Below are positions 56,237-63,781 of a stretch of DNA of 64,000 bases, one piece after another. Below the pieces are notes generated by a model that worked only from the letters and a program-made list of their open reading frames with translations, was not told the DNA's origin and ran no database searches. Position numbers and translations under genes: made by a program. Source of the DNA: Thermaerobacter subterraneus DSM 13965 (GTDB taxonomy: Bacteria > Bacillota > Sulfobacillia > Thermaerobacterales > Thermaerobacteraceae); assembly GCF_000183545.2 (NCBI RefSeq), contig NZ_JH976535.1, forward strand, positions 1,551,837-1,615,836. Direction: 5' to 3'. The first letter of the stretch is position 1. Each line of letters begins with the position of its first letter.

Positions 56237-56272
56237 ACAGAAAACCCGCGAAGCCTTGCGCCTCGCGGGTTT
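56237..56272 (-). terminator. Terminator of tRNA-Phe
   Basis: Minus strand: AAACCCGCGA / TCGCGGGTTT stem followed by TCTGTTGG, 9 bases after the tRNA. Confidence 0.85.
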
Positions 56273-56280
56273 CTTGCTTG

Positions 56281-56353
56281 TGGCCCAGGGCGGAATCGAA
56301 CCGCCGACACGGGGATTTTCAGTCCCCTGCTCTACCTACTGAGCTACCGGGCC
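56281..56353 (-). tRNA. tRNA-Phe(GAA)
   Basis: 73 nt. The acceptor GGCCCGG pairs with CTGGGCC (one G-U pair); discriminator A. The anticodon loop CTGAAAA gives GAA, and the T-arm is GGCGGTTCGATTCCGCC. It should be the ligand of the pheST T-box in this window. Confidence 0.97.
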
Positions 56354-56358
56354 TCATG

Positions 56359-56398
56359 GTCCTTTTGTCGTGTCGATCGTCCTTTTGTCGTGTCGATC
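56359..56398 (-). repeat. Two identical 20-bp tandem units just upstream of tRNA-Phe
   Basis: 56359-56378 and 56379-56398 are identical (minus strand begins GATCGACACGACAAAAGGAC). The nearer unit ends 5 bases before the tRNA 5' end. Confidence 0.9.
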
Positions 56399-56504
56399 GC
56401 CCTGCCCGCACCGGACGGACGGCCGTGTTTCCGGCTTTCCTTCCGGCCGGGTCCTTGCCGCGCGCCGGCTTCTTCCAGCACGACCGGCGCCGCGACCGAC
56501 CCCT

Positions 56505-56534
56505 ACTATACTGCAACCCCAGCCGTCGCTGCAA
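56505..56534 (-). promoter_or_regulatory. Promoter of tRNA-Phe
   Basis: Minus strand: TTGCAG, 18-base spacer, TATAGT, about 150 bases before the tRNA. The long leader contains the 20-bp duplication. Confidence 0.65.
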
Positions 56535-56558
56535 GACAACAACTGGAGCAGGGCGGTG

Positions 56559-56630
56559 TGGGCGAACCAGGAATCGAACCTGGGACCCCTCGCTTGTAAG
56601 GCGAGTGCTCTACCGCTGAGCTATTCGCCC
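56559..56630 (-). tRNA. tRNA-Val(UAC)
   Basis: 72 nt. The acceptor GGGCGAA pairs with TTCGCCC; discriminator A. The anticodon loop CTTACAA gives TAC, and the T-arm is CCAGGTTCGATTCCTGG. No terminator is seen before the tRNA-Phe promoter, so readthrough is possible. Confidence 0.97.
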
Positions 56631-56799
56631 ATCGGCCAAAAGAGGATGCCGCCCCAGCACGGGAGGCTGCCGAGCGCCATCACCGGAGCTGCCCGGAGGC
56701 GCTTCCCCGTCCCGGGTTGCCCGGGCCCGGCGGGCCTGCCGCCCAAGCCCAGCCCGACGGCTCAGCGCTGCACGGGCCCACCGGTGGCGGCCGCTGCCC

Positions 56800-56829
56800 A
56801 GTATACCACCCGCAACCCGCGGGGGTAAA
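56800..56829 (-). promoter_or_regulatory. Promoter of tRNA-Val(UAC)
   Basis: Minus strand: TTTACC, 18-base spacer, TATACT with TGG extension, about 165 bases before the tRNA. Confidence 0.6.
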
Positions 56830-56914
56830 GGCGCCGGCGGCCTCGGGAACCCGGGCGCCACGGGGTGCAAGGCGCGCGGCCCCGGCGGCCCGAGCGCCGC
56901 AAGGTTTCAGGCCT

Positions 56915-57346
56915 TCAGGCCGGCGGCCACAGTTTCAAGCCCGTCTCCCCGTCGGGTGCCCGCTCCAAAGCCGGCCCGTCCAGCACCCAGATGGCGTACT
57001 CGCAGGCGAAGACCTGCGTCCCCTCCAGTACGTGCCCGCCCCACGCCCGCCCCTGGGCGTCGCCCAGGGTCAGATGCAGGTGGACGAAAGGCTCCGCTTC
57101 GCCGCGCAGCCGGCTGATGTTTCCGGTGCCGGCCAGGATCTCGGCCGGTTCGTCCAGCTGGAAGTCGAGATAGCGCTGCTCCGCCTGGTCGTAGAAGGCC
57201 AGGCGCGCCCGCTCCACTGCGCCCAGCAGCTGGACCCAGCCCGTGACGATCCGGTGCTGGCGGGCCAGGGCGGCCAGGGCCGCCAGGATGTCGTCACCCC
57301 GGCGCAGCCGTCCCACGATGACCCGGTTCAGGCTGAATTCCGGCAA
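56915..57346 (-). CDS. PPC-domain (DUF296) DNA-binding-like protein
   Basis: The 143-residue protein consists almost wholly of a PPC/DUF296 domain: VIVGRLRRGDDILAALAALARQH, GWVQLLGAVERARLAFYD, PFVHLHLTLGDAQGRAWGGHVLEGTQVFACEYAIW. In plants this domain accompanies AT-hooks; the bacterial versions are trimeric with unknown roles. The TTG at 57346 has GGGGGAG at 6 bases. It lies 90 bases downstream of the membrane-protein gene, same strand, so co-transcription is likely. Confidence 0.88.
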   Translation of the reverse strand: MPEFSLNRVIVGRLRRGDDILAALAALARQHRIVTGWVQLLGAVERARLAFYDQAEQRYLDFQLDEPAEILAGTGNISRLRGEAEPFVHLHLTLGDAQGRAWGGHVLEGTQVFACEYAIWVLDGPALERAPDGETGLKLWPPA

Positions 57347-57435
57347 CGGGCGCTCCCCCTCTCCGCGGCGGGCCACCGCCAGACCGCCGGCATGCCTGCC
57401 GCCGGCAGATCTTTGTGTGGAGCCGCGGCGGACCC

Positions 57436-58134
57436 TCAGGCCAGGCCGCGGGCCGGCCCGCCGGCGGCCGGTTCGTCCCGGTGGGCACGGTGGGCTTCCC
57501 GGGACAGGCGATGTCCGCGATACAGCATCCAGACGCCGATGAGGTTGGCTACCGGCAGCACCGCCGGCACCCCGAACCGGGTGAGGGCGCCGCCCGATGA
57601 GAGAACCAGGGTCCCGGCCAGCAGCCACAGAGCGTAGGGATGCCGCGCCCTCCACCAGGAGGCAACGGCGCCGCCCAGGAGCAGCAGGGCACCGGGGATG
57701 GTCAGCAGGGGCGAGTAGGCGCGGACGCCGGGGTCCGCCCACCCCTCGCCGCCCACGGGCCCGCCGCCCGACAGGGCCGCCAGGTCGACCGGGGTACGGA
57801 TCGCCGCCACCAGCATGGCCATGCCGATGACGGCCAGCACCACCAGGATGGCATGGGCCCACGCCCGGCGGAAGACCAGATAGGCGGTCCCCGCCCCGAA
57901 GGCCGCCACCAGCCAGGCCGCCCCCACGTACCACAGGCGGTACAGCCAGGGGCTCCAGCCCGCGAGGGAGGCGACGGCGTCGGCCAGGGCACTGGCCGCG
58001 AAGAGCATCAGGGCGACGAACCAGCACAGGGAACTGGGCGCGCGCCGCCGCAAGAAGCTGCGTCCGACCTCCCCGGCGAAAACCAGCGCCAGGAGGCCGC
58101 CGGCGGCGTGAAGGCCCGCCGTCAACCAGGTCAC
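57436..58134 (-). CDS. Predicted seven-helix membrane protein
   Basis: The 232-residue protein has about seven hydrophobic segments (residues 5-22, 36-56, 68-88, 92-112, 140-160, 168-188, 190-203) and a basic cytoplasmic tail ending RDEPAAGGPARGLA. I recognise no family; the topology resembles small sensor or transport-associated membrane proteins. The GTG start follows AGGAGGG. It is encoded between nfu and the PPC-domain gene on the same strand. The tail codons include a GCCGGTTCGTCC copy. Confidence 0.7.
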   Translation of the reverse strand: MTWLTAGLHAAGGLLALVFAGEVGRSFLRRRAPSSLCWFVALMLFAASALADAVASLAGWSPWLYRLWYVGAAWLVAAFGAGTAYLVFRRAWAHAILVVLAVIGMAMLVAAIRTPVDLAALSGGGPVGGEGWADPGVRAYSPLLTIPGALLLLGGAVASWWRARHPYALWLLAGTLVLSSGGALTRFGVPAVLPVANLIGVWMLYRGHRLSREAHRAHRDEPAAGGPARGLA

Positions 58135-58162
58135 GGTGGCCCTCCTATCCCGGCCCGCCGCG

Positions 58163-58384
58163 TCACACCGCCTCGACGTCGGTGACGCCCGGAACCCGCT
58201 CGCGCAGGATGCGCTCGATGCCGGCCTTGAGCGTCATGATGGACATGGGGCAGCCGACGCAGGCACCGATGAGGCGCACCCGCACCACACCGTTCTCGTC
58301 CACGTCCACCAGCTCGATGTCCCCACCGTCCATCTGGATGGCGGGGCGGATGGATTCCAGCGCCTGTTCCACCTGCTCGCGCAT
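58163..58384 (-). CDS. nfu: NifU-like iron-sulfur scaffold (Nfu)
   Basis: The 73-residue Nfu domain reads [37 protein letters not shown], followed by [23 protein letters not shown]. The CxxC coordinates the 4Fe-4S cluster it delivers to client enzymes. The ATG at 58384 follows GGGAGGG at 7 bases. An in-frame ATG 47 codons upstream, directly after a TATAAT, could add a Pro/Ala-rich extension. It is divergent from the spore-protein gene across a 301-base spacer that holds the -10 at 58547-58552 but no other clear signal. Confidence 0.93.
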   Translation of the reverse strand: MREQVEQALESIRPAIQMDGGDIELVDVDENGVVRVRLIGACVGCPMSIMTLKAGIERILRERVPGVTDVEAV

Positions 58385-58546
58385 GATCGGGCCCTCCCAT
58401 CGGCCCGCGCCGCGCGGCGCGGGCGGTCCTCTGCCCGGGGGCGGTGAAGCACCGTCACCTCGGGCCCGGCAAGCGGGCACCGCCGGTGGCGGGCTGCCGG
58501 CCGAGGCGCTTCCCGTCGCCGCCCCGGCCTTCATGGTCTCGACCTC

Positions 58547-58552
58547 ATTATA
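58547..58552 (-). promoter_or_regulatory. -10 element upstream of nfu
   Basis: Minus strand TATAAT; no good -35 seen. The leader would be about 155 bases if the 58384 start is used. Confidence 0.5.
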
Positions 58553-58685
58553 GAAGACCGGGCGAGCCGCGGCCATGGCGGGGACCCGTTCCACGCCTTG
58601 CCAGGTTGCCCGGCGCCGGCAGGCCGGCACACTACGGTTGGACCCGCCCGGTCGACCCGCCCGGGCGGGATCGGGGGGATCCACC

Positions 58686-59291
58686 ATGGCAAGACGCCGC
58701 CTGATGTCGGAAGCCCTGCGGGAAGACCTGGCCCGCGAGCTGGGCGTGTACGAGCTGGCCGCCCGCCACGGCTGGGGTGCCGTGCCGGCTCGGGAGTGCG
58801 GCCGCCTGGTCCAGCAGGCGGTGCTGCGAGCCGAGGCCCTGCTGGCCCAGCAGGAGGGGCGCCCGGACGCGCCGTTGATGCGCCAGCAGGGGGCCGGCCC
58901 GGCTCCGCACGCCCTCTCACCGCAAGTGCCGCCGTTCGTCCAGAACCCGTCGCCCTGGCCCGGGCCGTGGTTCGGGCATGCCACGGCCGCAGCACGCCCC
59001 GGGCCCGCCCACCCCGCACCCGCCCAGCCCTCCGCCCCAGGGGGCCGGTCGCCGGCGCCGCAACCGGCCGTCGCCCCCTTTCCTGCACCCGGGTTCCCGG
59101 ATCCCAGGGCAGCCGCCGGGGCACCGGCGGGGTTGGGGACGAACCCGGCCGCGGCGGGCGGTTCCCCGGCCGCAGGGCACCTGGCACCTCCCCAGCCCTG
59201 GCGGGCCGGGCAGCCCGGACCCATGGTTCCCGCCGCGGCCGTCGTGACAACGGCGGCGGCGGCAAGGGCCGGCGGTCCCTGGCCGGTCTAG
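58686..59291 (+). CDS. SspF-like small acid-soluble spore protein with long Pro/Ala tail
   Basis: Residues 1-60 match the alpha/beta-type spore protein of the SspF kind: [56 protein letters not shown]. Such proteins coat spore DNA in A-form and block UV damage. The usual length is 60-70 residues. Here a further 140 residues rich in Pro, Ala and Gly follow to a stop at 59291, giving 201. The ATG follows GGGGGG. A CACACTA at 58628-58634 resembles the sigma-G -10 but lacks a clear -35. A frameshift near the end of the core could also explain the tail, but no earlier stop or restart is evident. Confidence 0.82.
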   Translation: MARRRLMSEALREDLARELGVYELAARHGWGAVPARECGRLVQQAVLRAEALLAQQEGRPDAPLMRQQGAGPAPHALSPQVPPFVQNPSPWPGPWFGHATAAARPGPAHPAPAQPSAPGGRSPAPQPAVAPFPAPGFPDPRAAAGAPAGLGTNPAAAGGSPAAGHLAPPQPWRAGQPGPMVPAAAVVTTAAAARAGGPWPV

Positions 59292-59657
59292 GAGGTGGCC
59301 AGGGCGCGATCGTTGCGGGGGACCGGGCCGGCCGCCGGCCGCCGGTCCCCCGGCCTCGTGCCCGGGCCTTCCTTCGGCGTGTCAGCCCTCCTGGTGCCTT
59401 GTCCCCTGACCGGTGCCGTGGCCACCGGCACCCGCCGGCGGCCCCGGATCCCCCGGAGGTCCGGCCGGGCCCCACACCTGTGCGTTCCGGGGACCCCTTC
59501 GTTCCCGGCGCCGCTCCCGCCTCCGCGGCTGGAGCCGGCGCAGCCCCGCCGGCACCGCACCGCGGTCGCGTCCCGTCCCGTCCATGCCGCCCCCGCGCCG
59601 TCTATCCCCGCCCGCGGGCGCGTATGGTAAGGCGGGTGGGCGGGAGGTCGTCACAGC
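59292..59657 (+). other. 366-base spacer with one strong stem-loop
   Basis: A GGGGGACCGG / CCGGTCCCCC stem (59317-59351) lies 25 bases after the spore-protein stop and has no U-run. The rest is GC-rich without a recognisable gene. Confidence 0.5.
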
Positions 59658-60128
59658 TTGGGTCAACCGGACCTGGTGCTTCTAGCGATCCTCGGCCTGG
59701 GCGCCCTGGGCCGCAACCCGCTGGTGACCGCGGCCGCAGGGATCCTGCTGCTGCTGCGCCTGCTCGGCCTGGCCTCGCTCCTTCCGGCCCTAGAGCAACA
59801 CGCCATGTCCCTGGGGCTCGTGCTCCTCATCGTGGCGGTGCTCATCCCCTTCGCCGACGGGCAGGTGACGCTGCAGCAAACGGTCCAGTCCTTCACCCGC
59901 GGCGGGCTGGCGGGCTATGCGGGGCTGGTGGCGGGATTCGTGGCCGCCGTGCTGGGCGCCCGGGGCATCGTGCTGCTGGAGCAAAACCCCCACGTGATCA
60001 TCGGCTTGATCTTCGGGACCCTGGTGGGCGTGGCCTTCTTTCAAGGGATTCCCGTGGGCCCCCTGACGGCGGCAGGGTTTGCCGCCGTCCTGATGGAACT
60101 GCTGAGTCTCTTGCGGCGCGGCTTTTAG
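59658..60128 (+). CDS. DUF441 membrane protein
   Basis: The 156-residue protein has four to five hydrophobic helices and the DUF441 pattern: DLVLLAILGLGALGRNPLV, GLVLLIVAVLIPFADGQV, GFVAAVLGARGIVLLEQNPHVIIGLIFGTLVGVAFFQGIPVGPLTAAG. This family (Bacillus YeaL-like) is of unknown function. It begins with TTG after GGGAGGTCG. Its 3' 339 bases overlap, on the opposite strand, the open 3' part of the first TSUP gene. Confidence 0.92.
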   Translation: MGQPDLVLLAILGLGALGRNPLVTAAAGILLLLRLLGLASLLPALEQHAMSLGLVLLIVAVLIPFADGQVTLQQTVQSFTRGGLAGYAGLVAGFVAAVLGARGIVLLEQNPHVIIGLIFGTLVGVAFFQGIPVGPLTAAGFAAVLMELLSLLRRGF

Positions 60129-60569
60129 CGCCGGCGGCGGCTCGGCCGAGGGCCCTGGTGCCGTTCCGGCTTCGGCGGCTTCGGGGGCGGTCCGGGCAGG
60201 GCCGGACCCTCCCCGCCCGCTGCGGTAGAGGGCATAGGCCCCGATGGTCACCAGGTACAGGCCGAACAGCCGCCGCAGGAGATCTTCGGGCACCCGTGTC
60301 CCCAGCTGGGCCCCCGCCCAGGCTCCCACCGCGCTGCCGGCGGTCACCCGCAAGGCCAGCTGCCAGCGCAAGAACCCCTGGCGCCAGTGGACCCAAGCGG
60401 CCACCAGGGCCACGGCGGGAAAGGTGGCCAGCACCACCCCCTGGGCCACGGCCTGGGGAACGCCCAGGAGCAGCACCAGGGCCGGAACCAGCAAGGATCC
60501 GCCGCCGATGGACAGGCCGCTGAGGATACCCGTCGCCACCGCCACCAGAGCGGCCCAGGGAAAGGTCAC
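59790..60569 (-). CDS. Half-size TSUP (TauE/SafE) permease with tail antisense to DUF441
   Basis: Residues 1-120 form one four-helix TSUP repeat: VTFPWAALVAVATGILSGLSIGGGSLLVPALVLLLGVPQAVAQG, ending LFGLYLVTIGAYALY. TSUP proteins export or import sulfite, sulfonates or sulfolactate and normally have two such repeats. The GTG has GGAGGTGA at 7 bases. From about residue 150 the frame runs for some 110 hydrophilic residues antisense to the DUF441 gene before a stop at 59790. That part has no TSUP character. A second half-size TSUP gene lies just upstream, so the two may pair in the membrane. Confidence 0.8.
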   Translation of the reverse strand: MTFPWAALVAVATGILSGLSIGGGSLLVPALVLLLGVPQAVAQGVVLATFPAVALVAAWVHWRQGFLRWQLALRVTAGSAVGAWAGAQLGTRVPEDLLRRLFGLYLVTIGAYALYRSGRGGSGPARTAPEAAEAGTAPGPSAEPPPALKAAPQETQQFHQDGGKPCRRQGAHGNPLKEGHAHQGPEDQADDHVGVLLQQHDAPGAQHGGHESRHQPRIARQPAAGEGLDRLLQRHLPVGEGDEHRHDEEHEPQGHGVLL

Positions 60570-60731
60570 GCCCGCTTCACCTCCCTCCGGCCCCTCTCGC
60601 GCTCGCCTGTCGAGGACCGCGCGGAACGTGGCGGTGCGGAGCGGGCGCCCCGCCGCCGGTGCCCGGCGGTGGCCACGGGCGGCCGCAGAAGGCCGCGGTG
60701 GGCCGAGGCGGCCCGCCCCGTTCACCACCCG

Positions 60732-61130
60732 TCAGCCGAGCACCATCATCCGCAGGCCCAGAAGCAGGAGGAACCAGCCGTACAGCCGCCGCAGCCCCCG
60801 GGGCTGGAGCCGCTCCATCCACCGCGCGCCCACGGCCGCACCCACCATCCCACCGGCGGCCACCTGCCACGCCAGTTGGACGTCGACCAGCCCCCGCGCC
60901 GCGTAGACCGCGGCGCTGATGATGGAGGTGAGCCCCACCACCAGGATGGACGTGCCGTGGGCCCGGTGATCCGGCACCCCGAACCAGTAGACCAGGGCCG
61001 GGACCAGCAGCGTTCCACCGCCCACCCCCAGCAGGCCGTTCACCCCGCCGGTCAGGACTCCGGCGATAACGGGCGCCCAGCCTTCCAGGCGGCGCCATGC
61101 CGGCCGCCGGGCGCTGTCCTGTTGGTCCAC
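60732..61130 (-). CDS. Half-size TSUP (TauE/SafE) permease
   Basis: The 132-residue protein has four helices: WAPVIAGVLTGGVNGLLGVGGGTLLVPALVYWFGVPDHRAHGTS, SIISAAVYAARGLVDVQLAWQVAAGGMVGAAVGARWMERL and LLLLGLRMMVLG. It corresponds to one TSUP repeat. The GTG at 61130 has GGGAGGGGG at 6 bases. With the following half-size gene it probably forms a two-component TSUP transporter; the substrate is unknown. It is divergent from the acylphosphatase gene. Confidence 0.88.
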   Translation of the reverse strand: MDQQDSARRPAWRRLEGWAPVIAGVLTGGVNGLLGVGGGTLLVPALVYWFGVPDHRAHGTSILVVGLTSIISAAVYAARGLVDVQLAWQVAAGGMVGAAVGARWMERLQPRGLRRLYGWFLLLLGLRMMVLG

Positions 61131-61380
61131 GCAGTTCCCCCTCCCTGCGAGTCCCGCGCCCGTCCCTAGGGTGTCCCCCGCCGCCCGGCCGTTAGCCGCC
61201 GGCCCGGGCAGCCCCATCCGCCCTCCCGCCCTTTCCGGCCCTCCCGGAGCGCCCGCCGGGCATGCCCGTGTCGGCTATGGCGTCGCGGCGAGGGGTCTCG
61301 GGGGCGGCCGCGGGCCCACCGGGGGCGCGTGGTGGCGCGCTATGGCAAAGTGGAGGCAAAGGGAAGGCGAGGTGGTGAAC

Positions 61381-61701
61381 ATGGATCCTGTCCATCCCGT
61401 GGGCGGGCGGGCCGGGGCACCCGCGGGAGCTGCGGCCCGCCTGGAGGTCACGGTGCACGGCCGGGTCCAGGGCGTGGGCTACCGGGCCTTCGCCAGGTCC
61501 CGCGCCCTGGACCTGGGCTTGCGCGGCTTCGCCCGGAACAACGCCGACGGCACCGTCACCGTGGTGGCGGAGGGAGCACCCGGGGCCCTCCAGCGCCTGG
61601 TGGAAGCGCTGCGCCAGGGGCCGCCCGCGGGCCGGGTCGACGGCCTGGAAGTTCACTGGTCCGCTCCCCGGGGCCTGGGACCGGGCTTCGGCATCGGCTG
61701 A
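61381..61701 (+). CDS. acyP: Acylphosphatase
   Basis: The 106-residue enzyme hydrolyses acyl phosphates. The signature VHGRVQGVGYRAFARSRALDLGLRGFARNNADGTV contains the catalytic Arg (VGYR) and Asn (RNN). It has an N-terminal extension of about 20 low-complexity residues. The ATG follows GAGGTGG; an in-frame ATG 14 codons upstream is possible. It has no obvious operon partner, since the next gene starts 309 bases later. Confidence 0.95.
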   Translation: MDPVHPVGGRAGAPAGAAARLEVTVHGRVQGVGYRAFARSRALDLGLRGFARNNADGTVTVVAEGAPGALQRLVEALRQGPPAGRVDGLEVHWSAPRGLGPGFGIG

Positions 61702-62010
61702 GGCGCCGGGTTCAACCCACCGCCCCGCGGGCCGGCGCAGGCCCGGAGCCGGCGCAGCGCCTCCCGGAGCCGCCGGCCGGGCACCGCCCGGGTGGTGATC
61801 CCGGACCCGCAGGCCCGGGAGCCGGCCCAGCCCCTCCCGAAGCCGTGGGGCCGGGGTCATGCCGGGTGGCGCCGGCCCGGGTCCGGGACGGGGCCGTCCC
61901 GGGCGGCGCCGGCCCGGGGCGGGAGCGGCACCGCCTGGGGTCAGGACACCGGGAAAGTGGCCGCCGGACCGGACCGCTTCCCGGGAAGCCTAGGGGCAGG
62001 AGGTGATCCT
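61702..62010 (+). other. 309-base spacer, nothing recognised
   Basis: GC-rich sequence between acyP and the orphan gene at 62011. Only the orphan's ribosome binding site (AGGAGGTGAT at 61999-62008) is clear. Confidence 0.5.
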
Positions 62011-62559
62011 GTGTCCCAGCACGAGCACCGGGACGAACCGGCCGGCACCACGCCCCAGGATGTTCTCCCCGGGCAGGAAGGCCCGGCGCCGGGAGGCCCG
62101 GCGGGCACCCGCCGGCAGCCGGGCCAGGGGAGGTCCGGTCCCCCGCAGGGCACCCGCGGCCCTGGGGACGCCCAGGCCAACCCGGCCGCCGGCGACGGGC
62201 TCAACCCCCTGACCACCGCGGCGGCCGGCCACTTTGGACCCGCCTGGGTCCACACCGGCGAGGGCGAGGGGGTCGACACCCCCGCACCTTACAATCCGCT
62301 GTCGAACAGCGTGGGGTTCCAGCAGTTCGCGACCCACCCGGAGGAGTTCCGGTCGGCGCCCCAAGCGGTGCAGAACGACCCGCCCGGGGCTGGGGTGGTG
62401 ACACCGTCGCTGACGACCCCGCCTGCTCCGCAGCCGCTCCAAGGCCGCCCCGGCGGCGAAGGAAACGGCCGGGATGCCGCCCGGCGACGGGATGCCGCAG
62501 GGGGCCGCAACCGGGCTCGCCAGGGTCCTGACGGCGGGGATTCCCGAGGCGGGGCATGA
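62011..62559 (+). CDS. Orphan protein with ideal Shine-Dalgarno
   Basis: The 182-residue protein starts at GTG 2 bases after AGGAGGTGAT, one of the best ribosome binding sites in the window. Both ends are Pro/Gly/Arg-rich and probably disordered. A central block (about residues 65-125) is more complex: LNPLTTAAAGHFGPAWVHTGEG, PYNPLSNSVGFQQFATHPEEF. I recognise no family. It has no membrane helix or signal peptide and is followed by an intrinsic terminator. The neighbours (GerD-like, spore proteins nearby) make a spore-related role conceivable but unproven. The N-terminal codons include a GGACGAACCGGC copy. Confidence 0.6.
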   Translation: MSQHEHRDEPAGTTPQDVLPGQEGPAPGGPAGTRRQPGQGRSGPPQGTRGPGDAQANPAAGDGLNPLTTAAAGHFGPAWVHTGEGEGVDTPAPYNPLSNSVGFQQFATHPEEFRSAPQAVQNDPPGAGVVTPSLTTPPAPQPLQGRPGGEGNGRDAARRRDAAGGRNRARQGPDGGDSRGGA

Positions 62560-62570
62560 AAAGAGCATCA

Positions 62571-62608
62571 GGCCGGCTCCGCGACGGTGGAGCCGGCCCT
62601 TGTTCTCC
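62571..62608 (+). terminator. Terminator of the orphan gene
   Basis: GGCCGGCTCC / GGAGCCGGCC stem with an 8-base loop, followed by CTTGTTCTCC. Confidence 0.75.
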
Positions 62609-62716
62609 CTTCTCCTGCGTGCGCCCTCCTGCGCCGCTTCCGCCACGAGCGCCGTCTTCGCCACGAGCGGCTTCCGGAACGGCTGCAGCGGATGTTTGGA
62701 GGGTTGCGTGAGCCGT

Positions 62717-63250
62717 TCAGCCCCCGCCGCCCCCACCGCTGCCTCCGCCCATCCCGCCCCCGCCACCGCCGCCGGCGCCGCCTCCACCGCCGGCGCCGCC
62801 GCCACCGCCGCCGCCACCGGCACCGCTCAGCATTTGCTGCAGCTGCATGGTGACGGCCTGCCGGATCATCTGCTGGCCCTGGGGGGAGCGGAGGAACTCC
62901 TGCACGCCCGTCTGCATCGCCATCTGGCCCTGGGGCGAGCTGGCCACTGTCTTCAACTGCTGGACCAGCTGCTTCTGGCCCTCAGGCGTCAGCAGCACCT
63001 GCTGAGCCGCCAGCATCTGGACCTGCTGGGTGATGATCTGCTGAATCTGGGCCTGCATCTCCGGGCTCTGAAGTTCCTGGCGGACGGCATAGCGGACCTC
63101 TTCGGGGGACGGCTTGGCCTGGCCCCCGCCACCGCCCCCGCCCCCCATGGCGCAGCCGCCGAGCCACAGCCCGCCGGCAATGAGGAGGGCCGCCGCCGTG
63201 GCCCGGCGCCGGGAGGCCGGGAAGCTGCCCGGCGGGGGGATGCGCCGCAC
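62717..63250 (-). CDS. GerD-like lipoprotein with Gly-rich tail
   Basis: The 177-residue protein has a lipoprotein signal (LLIAGGLWLGGC, Cys at about residue 34). A poly-Gly run follows, then a Gln-rich helical domain: PSPEEVRYAVRQELQSPEMQAQIQQIITQQV, TPEGQKQLVQQLKTVASSP, LRSPQGQQMIRQAV. The repeating sPegqk.l pattern recalls spore germination protein GerD, which organises germinant receptors in the spore inner membrane. The C-terminal 40 residues are nearly all Gly. The start at GTG 63250 is a choice based on the signal peptide; the frame is open upstream. A CATACTT at 63506-63512 resembles a sigma-G -10 but is far upstream. Confidence 0.6.
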   Translation of the reverse strand: MRRIPPPGSFPASRRRATAAALLIAGGLWLGGCAMGGGGGGGGQAKPSPEEVRYAVRQELQSPEMQAQIQQIITQQVQMLAAQQVLLTPEGQKQLVQQLKTVASSPQGQMAMQTGVQEFLRSPQGQQMIRQAVTMQLQQMLSGAGGGGGGGGAGGGGGAGGGGGGGMGGGSGGGGGG

Positions 63251-63781
63251 CAGGACCTGCCCGTTCCCTGACCCGTTGCCGCTCCCGCGACCGGCCGGCC
63301 CGCCCCCTGGCCCGGCGAGCCCACCCCGGCGACTGGCCTGCCGGTCCCATGTCCGTCCCCCGCTGCGCGAAGCCGTCCTTGCCCCTGCCCTCACGGCGGG
63401 TTCGTCCCCCCTCACCGCGCTGGCCCGGCCGCCTGGGTCCCACCCCGTGTCCATGGGTTGCCGGTGACCAGACTGAACCGGTTCTAACCTTTCTCCGGCG
63501 GGGGAAAGTATGCGCCGTGCGCCGTGGGGAAGATTGCCCCCTCCGGCCTGGCGGGCGGGGAACGCGCGGGAACGGCCTGCTGCAGCCTGCTGCCTGCCCG
63601 AGCGCCTGGGCCGGCCGGGGCCGCCGGATCCCTACGTTGCCGGGCCGCCGGCAGCAGCTTGGCGCGGCCACCCACCTGGGCCGCCCCGGGGCGCTCGCCG
63701 GCGCCGCGGGGCGCGCCCCGGGGTGGCGGCACGGCCAGCGCCCCAGGGGCCTGGCCCGGCGGACGGGCCGGGTTCGTCCCG
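63251..63781 (-). other. 531-base spacer between the nitrilase-family gene and the GerD-like gene
   Basis: Holds two GGTTCGTCC copies (63399-63407 and 63771-63779, the latter 2 bases from the nitrilase-family stop). Part may code if the GerD-like protein starts earlier. No other gene seen. Confidence 0.5.
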
